From: Sphingobacterium sp.
GTDB lineage: Bacteria > Bacteroidota > Bacteroidia > Sphingobacteriales > Sphingobacteriaceae
DNA: 55,122 bases
NCBI GenBank assembly: GCA_031277685.1
Contig: JAITLV010000200.1
Location: forward strand, 1 to 55,122
Direction: 5' to 3'
The notes under the pieces are model-generated. The model did not search any database and had not been told where the DNA came from. It worked only from the letters and a program-made list of their open reading frames with translations. Both the position numbers and the translations under genes were made by a program. Every line of letters starts with the position of its first letter. Positions within the stretch are counted from its first letter, which is position 1. Shown in pieces: positions 36,401-44,346 of the stretch.

Positions 36401-38905
36401 CATACCATAATAAATAGAGCTATCTTCAGCATTCTCAACCATGGTCCCAACTTCCATTGAAATCGCGGAAACAGTAGTAAATTGATTGTTTGCAAAGACA
36501 GTAGCGCCAAACATGGAATTATTTGGTTCATCGTATGAAAATACAGTTTGCGGCAGAAGGTTGACCCCTCCTTTTCCCTTAAATTGAATACCTGTCAAAG
36601 TTAGCTTGCCGTATTTTACGGTAGGTTGATCTATCTTAAAACTATTAGGAGTATTCTTAACCAGACTATAGTCATGTCCAAAATCAATAAGACGAATTGC
36701 TTTGCTCTCCAATAAAGATCGTCCGACTTCGTTGACATCACCAAAGTCAAGCACATTCGAAAACAGACCATTATATGAATATTTTATATCTCCCGAACTT
36801 TGCTCATTAACCAAATTAGCATCGGAATTATTTAGTAAATATATTCTAGAAAGTTTTAATGATTGGGCTGAAAGAGAACTAAATCCGCCATTATTATATT
36901 CATCTTTACCGAAAAAATTTGCCCCGGTTCCCTTACCATCCAATCGGACATCTTTTTCAAAAATAGCTGTATGTGTCCTGGTCCGTATTTTATTAAGATA
37001 ATAAAGTTGTTTATAACCGAAACTGTACATTTGATAATTTTGGTCTAGGTCACGATCTTTTCCTTCTGCCGGAGTACGCCAAATATAATCGTCTGTCCAC
37101 TTTCCATAATCCATCGCTGTCCAATACCCCCAATCTGCTGCGTCAACCAATCCATTTCCATTCCGATCTACATAGTCTGGACCTGTTACCGCAGTTAACA
37201 ACCAAGTATAAGCGTAGGGTTCATCTCGTGTAGTCGCTGAAAATTTAAATCCATCAGTTGCGTTGTTTACATAGTTATAAGAGTATTCACTATATGAATA
37301 CACAGGTAAAGCATAATGATAGGTTATTCCAGATTCATTTGTGACCATAAATCCACCGATTTGGTTAGCTCCTTTAGTGACCGGGGTATTATAACCGATT
37401 ACTCCACCATTTACTAATCTCTTAAATCCCTTGGCAGTAGCGCCAACATCAATAAATCCTTTCGACTTGGCTGTACCACTAGAAATTTCGGCGTTTGTAA
37501 AATATTTAATATGCTTTGAACCTATGATCTCATTCGCTAGACGATTGTCTATATTCCCCCCCATACCAAAAGGTAAAATAGTACGTCCACGGAGCACGCC
37601 TAATTGCATAGCCACATCGTCCATACCTTGATCAAAGGAATTAGAAAAATCGTTCACAAACCTAAATCCAACTCCTTGTTTGATAAAGGAATTTGTTGCA
37701 GTAGCTTTACTAAAGCTTGCTCCTGACTGGCTATTTTGCAAATGTAATGAACGCTGATATAGAAATGGACGAATCTGTCCTCCTACCCCTTGTCCAGAAA
37801 TGGAATAATTATCGTATTCGGGTAAAGTACCTCCCAACATTCGAAAATCCTCCGGATTATCTGCTACATTCACATTATCAGGCAAAAGCCTGTAGTTATC
37901 ATAATTATAATTGTCCCAATAAGAAAAATCGGTATTTTCGGAAAATATAGGGGAATATAAGCTACCTGAGGAATAGACCTGAGATGTTTCATCGCTCCAA
38001 TAGCGTGTATTTTTAAAGGACAGCCCTACACTTATTACACCAAACGGGATGGTAAGTCCAAAACCCGAACTATTCGTACTAATTCTTCCTGCATTTCTAT
38101 TCATTACGGATCCAGTTGACCCCATAATTGATAGGCTTGGTTTATTAGACGAGCTATTCATTGACGTGGAGAGTAAACTTGTAGACCCTCGGTTACCCTT
38201 ATTTGATTTCGCTAATGAAACACCTCCTCCCACACTTAAACTCTCGAAATTTGTGTTTAGACTAATGCCAGATGACAAGCGAACCCCATTGGCCACTTCT
38301 CCCCCTGTGGACACAACCATATCGGTATAAATGCCGCCATAAGGACCGATACCAACATCTAAACCAGTACTAATAGGTCCCATATTAAAACCGTACCCGA
38401 CGCTAACGCCGACACCAAAACCTCGATATGTATCAGATGCGACAACCAATCCGATGTTGACACTACTTGCAAAACCAACATTTAGCCCAAATTCTTTGCG
38501 ACTTCCTCCGGACCAATAGTCTCTCCTTTTGAGGCTCACTTCATTAAAGTCATCCGGTAGACCCGCTACATTCCTATTGATCGCTCCTGGATTAAGTGTC
38601 CATCCCAATCCCACCCATGATGCTTCAACGTCAGGGCGTATACCAGCATGGTAGGACAAAGAAAGTGGGTAGCCACCTTCAGGCCCAGGAATCTCTAAAA
38701 GAGGTAAATTATAGGTGAGACTTCCTGTCAATGGATTCACCATATCTGTCGTATCAATTGGCTCAAAACTGCTTGCTTCAGGAGCCGTTGGACCAGCAGT
38801 CAGAGCCATTCCCACCATAGGACTTACTAATTCGAAAAGAAATACTCCACCCCATATCGTTGTGATTTTACGAGTATGTCTGTTTAATATCTGAATAAAC
38901 TTCAT
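33401..38905 (-). CDS. Giant SpvB/TcB-like shell protein with DUF5977-type C-terminus
   Basis: 1834 aa. Signal peptide (about 1-36), then an N-terminal block PLTGSLTYNLPLLEIPGPEGGYPLSLSYHAG...GLGWTLNPGAI (about 57-112) like the opening of SpvB/TcB proteins, long beta-rich regions, a carbohydrate-binding-like jelly roll (about 1510-1630), a YD-repeat (about 1640-1680) and a DUF5977-like segment (about 1690-1750, FSSKFSKADANEKAKAELDR). By analogy with TcB-TcC it may form the shell that encloses the RHS toxin of the next gene, with which it overlaps by 13 bp. That analogy is inferred from N-terminal resemblance and gene order. Confidence 0.75.
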   Translation of the reverse strand: MKFIQILNRHTRKITTIWGGVFLFELVSPMVGMALTAGPTAPEASSFEPIDTTDMVNPLTGSLTYNLPLLEIPGPEGGYPLSLSYHAGIRPDVEASWVGLGWTLNPGAINRNVAGLPDDFNEVSLKRRDYWSGGSRKEFGLNVGFASSVNIGLVVASDTYRGFGVGVSVGYGFNMGPISTGLDVGIGPYGGIYTDMVVSTGGEVANGVRLSSGISLNTNFESLSVGGGVSLAKSNKGNRGSTSLLSTSMNSSSNKPSLSIMGSTGSVMNRNAGRISTNSSGFGLTIPFGVISVGLSFKNTRYWSDETSQVYSSGSLYSPIFSENTDFSYWDNYNYDNYRLLPDNVNVADNPEDFRMLGGTLPEYDNYSISGQGVGGQIRPFLYQRSLHLQNSQSGASFSKATATNSFIKQGVGFRFVNDFSNSFDQGMDDVAMQLGVLRGRTILPFGMGGNIDNRLANEIIGSKHIKYFTNAEISSGTAKSKGFIDVGATAKGFKRLVNGGVIGYNTPVTKGANQIGGFMVTNESGITYHYALPVYSYSEYSYNYVNNATDGFKFSATTRDEPYAYTWLLTAVTGPDYVDRNGNGLVDAADWGYWTAMDYGKWTDDYIWRTPAEGKDRDLDQNYQMYSFGYKQLYYLNKIRTRTHTAIFEKDVRLDGKGTGANFFGKDEYNNGGFSSLSAQSLKLSRIYLLNNSDANLVNEQSSGDIKYSYNGLFSNVLDFGDVNEVGRSLLESKAIRLIDFGHDYSLVKNTPNSFKIDQPTVKYGKLTLTGIQFKGKGGVNLLPQTVFSYDEPNNSMFGATVFANNQFTTVSAISMEVGTMVENAEDSSIYYGMITAVANGGQGKIYTVANGTGFGQNATALKLRKTKNPGYCKDCQDVWGYYKGDIDKALLGLNNDLAKRVTATSAQGTDAWNLRTISSPTGSSIELKYESNEFKKAVFERNISIPIRLFRRIDSRKFAVDLPLDVKIFEEKYTVGGVVNGFFVGQMFSFPVAPIYSNSGSPTCYYEGRDGSATNSIIIRFTSDVPLMYAGNIRLPLDPLVNYGGGVRIKTIGIKTVDNTNYQTEYQYRVNNSSTGLTSYLPYNIETGDFSGISNDTYKTMYKQLLNKEVQNILKYAREIPGPGVMYESVRIQNKVVLPNGDSQKEGYTENKYRVMDERMIKRVILQDQDGGDHNVHAVNLRISDFTTNIGDLKGIKYFDADGKLIKETKNEYLYDQAEIAVPSNDIRDYYKAELKNKFDLQGFVNERFAEARYNTAKDGSNVIMTAREQYPSILLSSTINDYVNNSSETTKNLGFDFLNGQPDSVLKKDSYGNYFVTETGFAYKQYPEMRSKLISLNNKNMLSQVYSQVNYKVDASNNKVGVISATRTIWGKGGDVLDPDGVVIKQNTATNGNVWRKQREEIFEIPDQYGVSGVLPISQFSFSSGYWKLVSAYSLYNVYSKALEDYDRNNNYSANRYGYNNSKIVAGANFAKHKEIAFSGAEDELLGKTVSGEVTKGGGTVSPNAAHTGSKSLSVPANAIGFEYTVPISSLTIGRTYVASVWVKNVANSNFGLYYNIGGADIAAPITSATSTKKSGDWILVNLEIKITGGTTLKVFAKNMGTVAGFVDDFRFHPKNTSSIAYVYDPFSGELTYILDHLNLYTKFEYDAIGRLTKTYKEQFGRAPYKTNEYQMNYASKSGDQMYFNDEISGIYRKNDCGYQLEGSTHSYQIAAGAFSSKFSKADANEKAKAELDRLGQRNANTIGICSACKNYRFTVGLDPETIWIRYKNCGATAYSIMPLKYLGSNVGGKRVFTLCTEEDPYTVAFGYSQNGEFYTGWSAVTFESLGACNQ

Positions 38906-38916
38906 TTCGGTTAATA

Positions 38917-39474
38917 TTAAAAATGATCAATAGTTGGAGAATAATTTAATTTATCAACAGGTATAGAAAAATTCAGTTGCCCTATTTTGAGTCCAAATTC
39001 GGGTATAATTAGACTTAGATTTTTCGAAAGCACTATATCTGCATCGAAAATTGCTAAAAGCTCATTGGTTTTCCCCATATTGTATGTCGGTTGATAAGTG
39101 ACCATATTCGCTTGATACTCCTTACCTTCGCGGGACCGAATATGGATATACCGATCCATTCCAAAAGAAAAAAGCTGCACATACGCCCCGTACTCCTCTC
39201 GCGGTAATTGAGCCAATAGTTCACGATTTTTATAAGAAAACTGTATACTTAAATACTTTTTTTGGCTTGGATTGTTGGTCTTTTGTACAAGTGAAGCTGG
39301 CAATATTTGCATCTTAACTTTGATCCCGTTTTCCAATAGTGTATCTTTAGAAAAACCGTGTTTACTGTCGGACACATACTGCATACCATCTGTCACAGTC
39401 GCAAACTTTGCCGGAGGTTTATTACACCCAATCAAGCACCATGCAAACGCTATAAAAGATATATAAGCCTTCAT
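38917..39474 (-). CDS. Lipoprotein accessory of the RHS operon
   Basis: 185 aa from the ATG at 39474, which opens a clear lipoprotein signal (IAFAWCLIGC, Cys17); the longer ATG at 39504 would add ten charged residues before it and overlap the previous gene. The body is beta-rich with no recognised domain. It lies 11 bp upstream of the shell protein gene and just after the chaperone gene. A role as outer-membrane anchor or assembly factor of the shell/RHS complex is plausible from order only. Confidence 0.65.
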   Translation of the reverse strand: MKAYISFIAFAWCLIGCNKPPAKFATVTDGMQYVSDSKHGFSKDTLLENGIKVKMQILPASLVQKTNNPSQKKYLSIQFSYKNRELLAQLPREEYGAYVQLFSFGMDRYIHIRSREGKEYQANMVTYQPTYNMGKTNELLAIFDADIVLSKNLSLIIPEFGLKIGQLNFSIPVDKLNYSPTIDHF

Positions 39475-39475
39475 T

Positions 39476-39976
39476 TTACTTCTTATTGATCTCTCTGAGC
39501 ACATCTTCAGTCAAGTTAGTTCCATCCGCTGCATAAGCAATTGTTCCGGATGGGTTTGCGATAAATATGAACTTATAATTATTACGTTTTCCATATTCTT
39601 TTAAGAAGGCATTCAATTCCGAGGCAACTTTTGTCATGGCAGCAGATTCCTCAGATTGAAGTGTTTCCTGAACACTTCGTTGATAATCATCCAACTGTTT
39701 CTGTTTAATCTGGATAATTTGTTTGGTATTATTATCAGCACTTCCATCATAACGAATAATAGCTTCGCGCACTTCTCTATTCAGTGTGTCTATTTTGAGT
39801 TTAAATTCCCTTCCCCTAGCTTCAATTTTCTCACGTTCAACTTTTGCCCCTTCATATTCCTGAAATATCCGAGTAGACTCCACATAAGCGATCTTTTCGC
39901 TCTTAAAAAACAATAAATAAACACATACACCCAATACTAGGGTAAAACACGCCCATAGCGCCCCGATACTTTTCAT
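39476..39976 (-). CDS. Skp/OmpH-family periplasmic chaperone-like protein
   Basis: 166 aa. An N-terminal hydrophobic anchor or signal (about 5-25, LWACFTLVLGVCVYLLFF), then IAYVESTRIFQEYEGAKVEREKIEARGREF, a coiled coil (about 40-120) and a closing KFIFIANPSGTIAYA...LTEDVLREINK: the layout of OmpH/Skp, a trimeric chaperone that holds outer-membrane and exported proteins. The signal looks uncleaved, so it may be tethered to the inner membrane. Placed between the fibre-like gene and the lipoprotein/shell genes, it is probably dedicated to export of these very large proteins. Confidence 0.8.
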   Translation of the reverse strand: MKSIGALWACFTLVLGVCVYLLFFKSEKIAYVESTRIFQEYEGAKVEREKIEARGREFKLKIDTLNREVREAIIRYDGSADNNTKQIIQIKQKQLDDYQRSVQETLQSEESAAMTKVASELNAFLKEYGKRNNYKFIFIANPSGTIAYAADGTNLTEDVLREINKK

Positions 39977-40072
39977 AAAAAATATTTACAATAAATTAAT
40001 ATAAAACAAATTCTCAGTCACATTATCAAAAGCCCAAACTTAATTCAAACACCTTACACCTAGCAAACTAGA

Positions 40073-41122
40073 TTAATTCGCCTTTTTTAACGATTGAATT
40101 TCCTGTCCTTGTTTAACAACAACTTTATTTAACTGGATCATCTGTAGGGTCATTTCCTCAATCTTTTTCAAAAGAATCTTATTCATCTCTCCCAGTGATA
40201 TCCCATTGGCCTCCGCATCCGCCGCTTTAGGGACTTCTGGAAGATGACCGTTCTTTTTGATAAACTCTTCCGTTTCCGCTAAAGACAGTAACTGGTAATC
40301 TTCCTTGAATACATAATCAGGCCAGCCAGTGGTTTCCACCTTGATCTCCTGGCTCCGGATCTTCCCGTTGACAGCTAGATCATATGCTCCTGGTGTTGCA
40401 GTCTTGATACCCACCTTACCCGAAAAAGAAAAATCGCCAAGACCTATTGGATTATCCAGTAATGAACTTATGGTAGGCTCGTTACCATTCACTTCCTCCA
40501 ATCGAGGTCCATAAAAATATTGACGGTCGCTCGTATTGGTATCATAAAATAGATAAGAGCGAAGGCGGGTCGACGTCGCCGTTGGCAGGAATTTAAAATC
40601 TACTGCTGCCAGTACCCTTTTGCCGGTTACACCATCATAGATTCCCCCTGAACTCACCGTAGAGGGATCATTTGAGCCATGTACATAACCGACCAGCAGA
40701 TACCACTTGTCCAGTTCAGGGAGATTCCCACTCCAAAAGTAAGGGTTGTTGTTTGCTACACCGGCTAAAGAAGTAACGGGTGCACCACAGCCGAAATAAG
40801 CTGTTCCATTTTTCGAGTTCGTCCGTTTTATCCATACGGAATAACGATATGTCTTTTGATGGTTGATAGGGATATCCAAAGAATTAAAACCTCCATCTCC
40901 TTGAGAATCTCCACTTGGGGTGCCCTTCCAAAGAACCACTTGTGTACCTAAAGGACCAATGCCCCATTCACGTTCGTTTTCAGTAACAAGACCATTCTGT
41001 GTGAATCCGGCTGTACCACCACCTCCGATTACCCAATCATTTAGATTTAATAGATTTTGTGCCCTGCTTTCCATAGCAGACAAACCAAGGACAAACAAAA
41101 TTCCTATTTTAATTTTTTTCAT
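40073..41122 (-). CDS. Fibre-like exported protein with coiled C-terminus
   Basis: 349 aa, signal peptide (about 1-22, ...MESRAQ). A beta-rich N-terminal part (about 23-215, with a carbohydrate-binding-like WVIGGGGTAGF and W-rich segments) leads to GKVGIKTATPGAYDLAVNGKIRSQEIKV and then the DYVFKEDYQLLSLAETEEFIKKNGHLPEVPKA block and a C-terminal coiled coil (about 305-345). This C-terminal module recurs in Bacteroidota tail-fibre-like and adhesin-like proteins. It is the first gene of the toxin operon (97 bp before the chaperone) and could be a receptor-binding or surface fibre for the complex. Confidence 0.7.
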   Translation of the reverse strand: MKKIKIGILFVLGLSAMESRAQNLLNLNDWVIGGGGTAGFTQNGLVTENEREWGIGPLGTQVVLWKGTPSGDSQGDGGFNSLDIPINHQKTYRYSVWIKRTNSKNGTAYFGCGAPVTSLAGVANNNPYFWSGNLPELDKWYLLVGYVHGSNDPSTVSSGGIYDGVTGKRVLAAVDFKFLPTATSTRLRSYLFYDTNTSDRQYFYGPRLEEVNGNEPTISSLLDNPIGLGDFSFSGKVGIKTATPGAYDLAVNGKIRSQEIKVETTGWPDYVFKEDYQLLSLAETEEFIKKNGHLPEVPKAADAEANGISLGEMNKILLKKIEEMTLQMIQLNKVVVKQGQEIQSLKKAN

Positions 41123-41187
41123 AATTAATTATAAAAATGGTTAATAACAACAAAGGGTAATTATGAATATAAAAGATACGGCATTAG

Positions 41188-41239
41188 TTGAGCTTAATTA
41201 CTTTTCATCATTCGGCTAATCGGATTAATTTAAGCTCAA
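41188..41239 (-). promoter_or_regulatory. Long inverted repeat in the leader of the toxin operon
   Basis: TTGAGCTTAATTA (41188-41200) and TTAATTTAAGCTCAA (41225-41239) form an almost complete stem (one base bulge) over a 24-base loop, 66-117 bp upstream of the fibre gene start. No U-run follows, so a leader structure or an operator is more likely than a terminator. The rest of 41123-41360 is AT-rich without a gene. Confidence 0.4.
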
Positions 41240-41361
41240 ATAAATATAAGAAATTTTCGAATATACATTACAATAATTTTTTGTTAAATATTTCCTTACT
41301 CCAGACTTAAAAAGATATCCTTAACATCTATTTCACCTGGGTTAAATAGCATCTTTCCAAT

Positions 41362-41388
41362 AAAAAAAGCACCCGAAGGTGCTTTCTC
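41362..41388 (-). terminator. Terminator after the holin-like gene
   Basis: AAAGCACC/GGTGCTTT form a perfect 8-bp stem with a CGAA loop; on the minus strand it runs into a seven-T tract. It ends the minus-strand group 41390-43048 and separates it from the toxin operon. Confidence 0.9.
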
Positions 41389-41389
41389 A

Positions 41390-41560
41390 TTATTTTTTCC
41401 GTTTGGTCCATCTGCCGAGCAGCTGGCTTGTCAGAAAGCTGACCAAGGTACCCAGCGCGGCAGTAAGGAGCGTCTGTGCGACATCACCAAGGGAAATACT
41501 CGCCCAGAGCGAACATAGTGTCCCTCCTATTGCGCTGATGCGGATATCATTGACTTTCAT
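41390..41560 (-). CDS. Small holin-like membrane protein, 56 aa
   Basis: I start at the ATG at 41560 because a strong purine-rich ribosome site (GAGGAGGGAGGAG) precedes it and the longer frame begins inside the upstream gene. The product has one or two hydrophobic segments (about 8-22 and 28-45, TLLTAALGTLVSFLTSQLLG) and a very basic tail RWTKRKK. Such small proteins beside DUF5675 genes resemble phage holins. Its start overlaps the previous gene by 14 bp. Confidence 0.6.
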   Translation of the reverse strand: MKVNDIRISAIGGTLCSLWASISLGDVAQTLLTAALGTLVSFLTSQLLGRWTKRKK

Positions 41561-41744
41561 CTGCTCCTCCCTCCTCGTCAACCCTATCCTTTTTAGTCTC
41601 GCCCTTCTCATCCATGACGGAGTCAAGGATACCTAAGCCAATGGCAAGGTATCTTAAAATATCCATTGCCTTTCCCGGCAATTTAACCGGAGCCTGCAAA
41701 ATCAGTTGCAGCGCCTTCCCAACTTTATTGATTAACTTTTTCAT
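41547..41744 (-). CDS. Small protein with amphipathic N-terminus, 65 aa
   Basis: 65 aa, a basic amphipathic N-terminal half (KKLINKVGKALQLILQAPVKL) with a hydrophobic patch (about 28-43, DILRYLAIGLGILDSV) and an acidic hydrophilic tail (about 44-65). No known family. Its stop overlaps the holin-like gene's start, so the two are probably translated together. A phage-derived lysis accessory is a guess from context. Confidence 0.5.
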   Translation of the reverse strand: MKKLINKVGKALQLILQAPVKLPGKAMDILRYLAIGLGILDSVMDEKGETKKDRVDEEGGADESQ

Positions 41745-41837
41745 TCTTTAGTTTTTTATGAACTGTTGACATTCGTTATATGCACCTTAGTTTCCCCCAG
41801 CTTACGAAACACTATTGCCCCTATCAATATCCCTGAC

Positions 41838-42338
41838 CTAATTATCCTGTTTTGAGGCAAGCACAAACTTCTTCTGACACAGATCCGGCTGGCAGATCTG
41901 TAAACAGACTTCGCCCTGGGCCATCAGGCTCAACAATCGCTTATACAGAGCTTTGTAAGCCTTTTTCGACTGATAAATCTCGTACTCACTGATCCGCCTA
42001 ATGAGTTTCATGGTGTAGCCTACCAAGAGGCAGCCCGCCGTATCACCAAAATTATTCCCGATGTGGATATAGACATAGGAGAAATCCGGTATTCCCTGAA
42101 TTTCGATCATCCCTTTGTGCAGACCGGGGAACAACCTATTGTATCGCGCATTCATCGCACCATAGGTGTTCAATCCTAGTTTATAGCTGCCTGCGGGAAT
42201 TGCCGTGCTGCCCTTGATCTTATAGTCACGCACCGAATCCTCCAATCCGTAACAGAAAAATTCCCCATTGACATATATCTCCGACAGGGTACTATTTTCG
42301 CCTTTTGCGATCCTTTTAACGTTTACAATTGATTTCAT
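41838..42338 (-). CDS. DUF5675-family protein
   Basis: 166 aa from the ATG at 42336-42338 (the frame is open 14 codons further but this start leaves the domain intact: MKSIVNVKRIAKGENSTLSEI). Family features: YGLEDSVRDYKIKGSTAIPAGSYKL, a YVYIHIGNNFGDTAGCLLVG block with His and Cys reminiscent of L,D-transpeptidase-type or murein-acting folds. DUF5675 genes often accompany phage and tail-like clusters in Bacteroidota. The role is not proven; a peptidoglycan-acting enzyme is plausible. Confidence 0.75.
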   Translation of the reverse strand: MKSIVNVKRIAKGENSTLSEIYVNGEFFCYGLEDSVRDYKIKGSTAIPAGSYKLGLNTYGAMNARYNRLFPGLHKGMIEIQGIPDFSYVYIHIGNNFGDTAGCLLVGYTMKLIRRISEYEIYQSKKAYKALYKRLLSLMAQGEVCLQICQPDLCQKKFVLASKQDN

Positions 42339-42409
42339 AAGTCTTTGTTCAAATCCAACAAAAGGAAGCCAACATCTCATGACCGACGCGGGCTTCCATC
42401 CCGGCTTAT

Positions 42410-43048
42410 CTACCGTGCAATAAGCGTGACAGGTTCACACCAATCGCTTGTGCCTTTGCCATTACGTGCACGTACACGCACTGCATAACGGATACCAGGC
42501 TCTATCTCCGTCAGCACATTGCTGCGCGAAGAGGTGGTCAGCACAGTCCGATCCCAGTTAATCTCTCCATTGGCCTCCATAATACCCAGCGCAACTTCAT
42601 ATTCCCAGACGCCTTTGACTGCTTTAAAATCCAGCCGCAACTGGCCGCTTATACGTCCGTCCCGCAGCTGCACCTGTTCCACTGTCGTAGGCGCCTGTAC
42701 TGTCCCCGGTTGGATAGCCAGCATCATACCTGTACTGAGCAGCAGGGACAGCTGCCCATTGGCAATTTCATTGACATAATGGGCCAATGTACGCAAGGCA
42801 TTGAGCAGTGCCTCCCGGCTCTCGTTTTTCTGACTGATCTCCAGGGCACTTCCCCTGCGGCTCGCAATCTCATGTTTGGTAATATAGTCGTTGACCAGAG
42901 GTTCCAATACAGTTATTTCGGGATTGGGTTTAGGAAAGTTTGCCTGTGTTGACGGTTCTTTCATTGCTTTTAGAATGCGGCCAGCCAATGTTGACAGTTC
43001 ATAATCGGATAGACCTGCATAACTGCTGATTACTTTTTCTTTTCTCAT
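42410..43048 (-). CDS. Fibronectin type III domain protein, 212 aa
   Basis: An N-terminal helical part (about 1-115, several charged helices including KNESREALLNALRTLAHYVNEI) precedes a single FN3 domain (about 120-212) with WEYEVALG, the TEIEPGIRYAVRVRARNGKGTSDW core and the closing EPVTLIAR. It has no signal peptide. It is the first gene of the minus-strand phage-like group, 72 bp before the DUF5675 gene. FN3 plus helical bundle proteins occur in phage structural clusters; here the function is unclear. Confidence 0.75.
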   Translation of the reverse strand: MRKEKVISSYAGLSDYELSTLAGRILKAMKEPSTQANFPKPNPEITVLEPLVNDYITKHEIASRRGSALEISQKNESREALLNALRTLAHYVNEIANGQLSLLLSTGMMLAIQPGTVQAPTTVEQVQLRDGRISGQLRLDFKAVKGVWEYEVALGIMEANGEINWDRTVLTTSSRSNVLTEIEPGIRYAVRVRARNGKGTSDWCEPVTLIAR

Positions 43049-43872
43049 TTCTTTGTTTTTTTGATTGTGAAAAAAATGTTAAACATCTGCTCCCCTCTGG
43101 GAGACATGGACTGACACTACGGTGGTAGGCCATGCTGCATGGATTGTTGCTTTCTCATGCCACAAAAATGTCCCAGCAGGTCCTGCGAAAGCGATCTTTT
43201 GAGCAAGACGGTGCAAAGCTGGGCAATGAAGTGCCGCCCTGCCTGGCAAACGTATGCAAACTGTGCTATGGGATATTTATTTCCGGCTGGACTGCAGCCC
43301 GCTCAGGACGGACTGCAAACCCGTCGGCCCGGATCAGCATACGGTTATTTCATCAGTAGTTTATTTTGAACCGGGAAGTGAACGTATCCTATCACGGAAC
43401 AAATAGATCAGCGGTCAAAATATTCCTATAGCTAGGCGGATGCCAACTTCTGCTGGCTACGGGAACCGGTGGAGCTTGAAAGCCCTACCATACACTGCGC
43501 AATAAGGCATCAGGATCACCAACAGAAAGTACTGACCTGTGGAAATATGCAGCTGGGGCAGATAGAGAAACCCGTTGAAAGTAATCTGTATTCTCCCTAG
43601 CATCCACATAAATACTTTAGAAGGCATGGTTAATCCAATTACTCATCAACAAGTTAAGGGAGCTATGGATATAGGTAAAAAAGGGAAGCAAGCAATTCTA
43701 TTGATGATCCAGAGGACTGGACAAAATACACAGGTAGTTGTCAGCTAGTAGATGTGATCGTCTGGGCAAACGAAGACATACCGCCAGTAAACGGTAGAAT
43801 TGCTTGAAGGTAGAAAAGGATATTTTTGCCATTAGTGGCAAAAGGAATGTCTTCGGCTGCAACATCCACGGC
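43049..43872. other. 824-bp gap without a convincing gene
   Basis: No ORF over 80 codons looks coding. Two plus-strand ORFs (43132-43359 and 43139-43369) overlap in different frames with improbable composition. At 43566-43748 a short plus-strand frame ends KGKQAILLMIQRTGQ...VVVS, which recalls the end of a PDZ domain; it may be a gene scrap. Composition here is less AT-rich than the toxin region. Confidence 0.5.
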
Positions 43873-44190
43873 TCATGATTTACCTTTGATCAGGCTGTAC
43901 CATTTCTTCGCAGCTTCGACTTCCGTCCGGATCAACCGGACATTCCGCTTTTTAAATACACTTGTCAGCTTTTGCTCCCGCCGCAGCTGGTCCAGGGTAT
44001 TCCGACTGATCTTAAGCTCAAGATAAGCCTCTTTGACTGTCATCAGTTCCTCATCTGAATAGGTCTTTAATGCTGGAGGGACAGCAGTATCCGTTGCTTC
44101 GGGAACCGCCTGTTCTGTCATCTTCCGCTCCTGGAGCAGTTGCAACATAGCCAACAGCGTCTGATAGATCGCTTCACTTCTATTTCTCAT
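43873..44190 (-). CDS. HTH-domain DNA-binding protein (MerR/excisionase-like)
   Basis: 105 aa from the ATG at 44188-44190; the frame opens at a TTG two codons earlier. A coiled or helical N-terminus (about 1-50) is followed by a MerR-type HTH (about 53-85, LMTVKEAYLELKISRNTLDQLRRE) and a wing (KKRNVRLIRTEVEAAKKW). Such single-HTH proteins act as excisionases or local regulators of mobile elements. Just upstream of the 0.8-kb gap. Confidence 0.75.
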   Translation of the reverse strand: MRNRSEAIYQTLLAMLQLLQERKMTEQAVPEATDTAVPPALKTYSDEELMTVKEAYLELKISRNTLDQLRREQKLTSVFKKRNVRLIRTEVEAAKKWYSLIKGKS

Positions 44191-44346
44191 ATACAATTCA
44201 TTAAGTAATTATAATCGTATTCCTATATACAGGAACATTAATAATCGGTTCAATCACTTACAATCAGCAGTTCAAATACATAGCCTCCTTTAATACACAG
44301 TCTTCCGGCTTACGGATGGCAGCTGCACATATCGGGACAGAGTCCA

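Noticed and set aside
30089..38330. Plus-strand ORFs of 60-108 aa opposite the RHS and shell genes
   Set aside because: Shadows of repetitive YD/RHS coding on the other strand.
43132..43369. Two overlapping plus-strand ORFs of 75-76 aa
   Set aside because: Same stretch in two frames, Cys/Trp/Ser-rich and without any domain; no sign which would be real.
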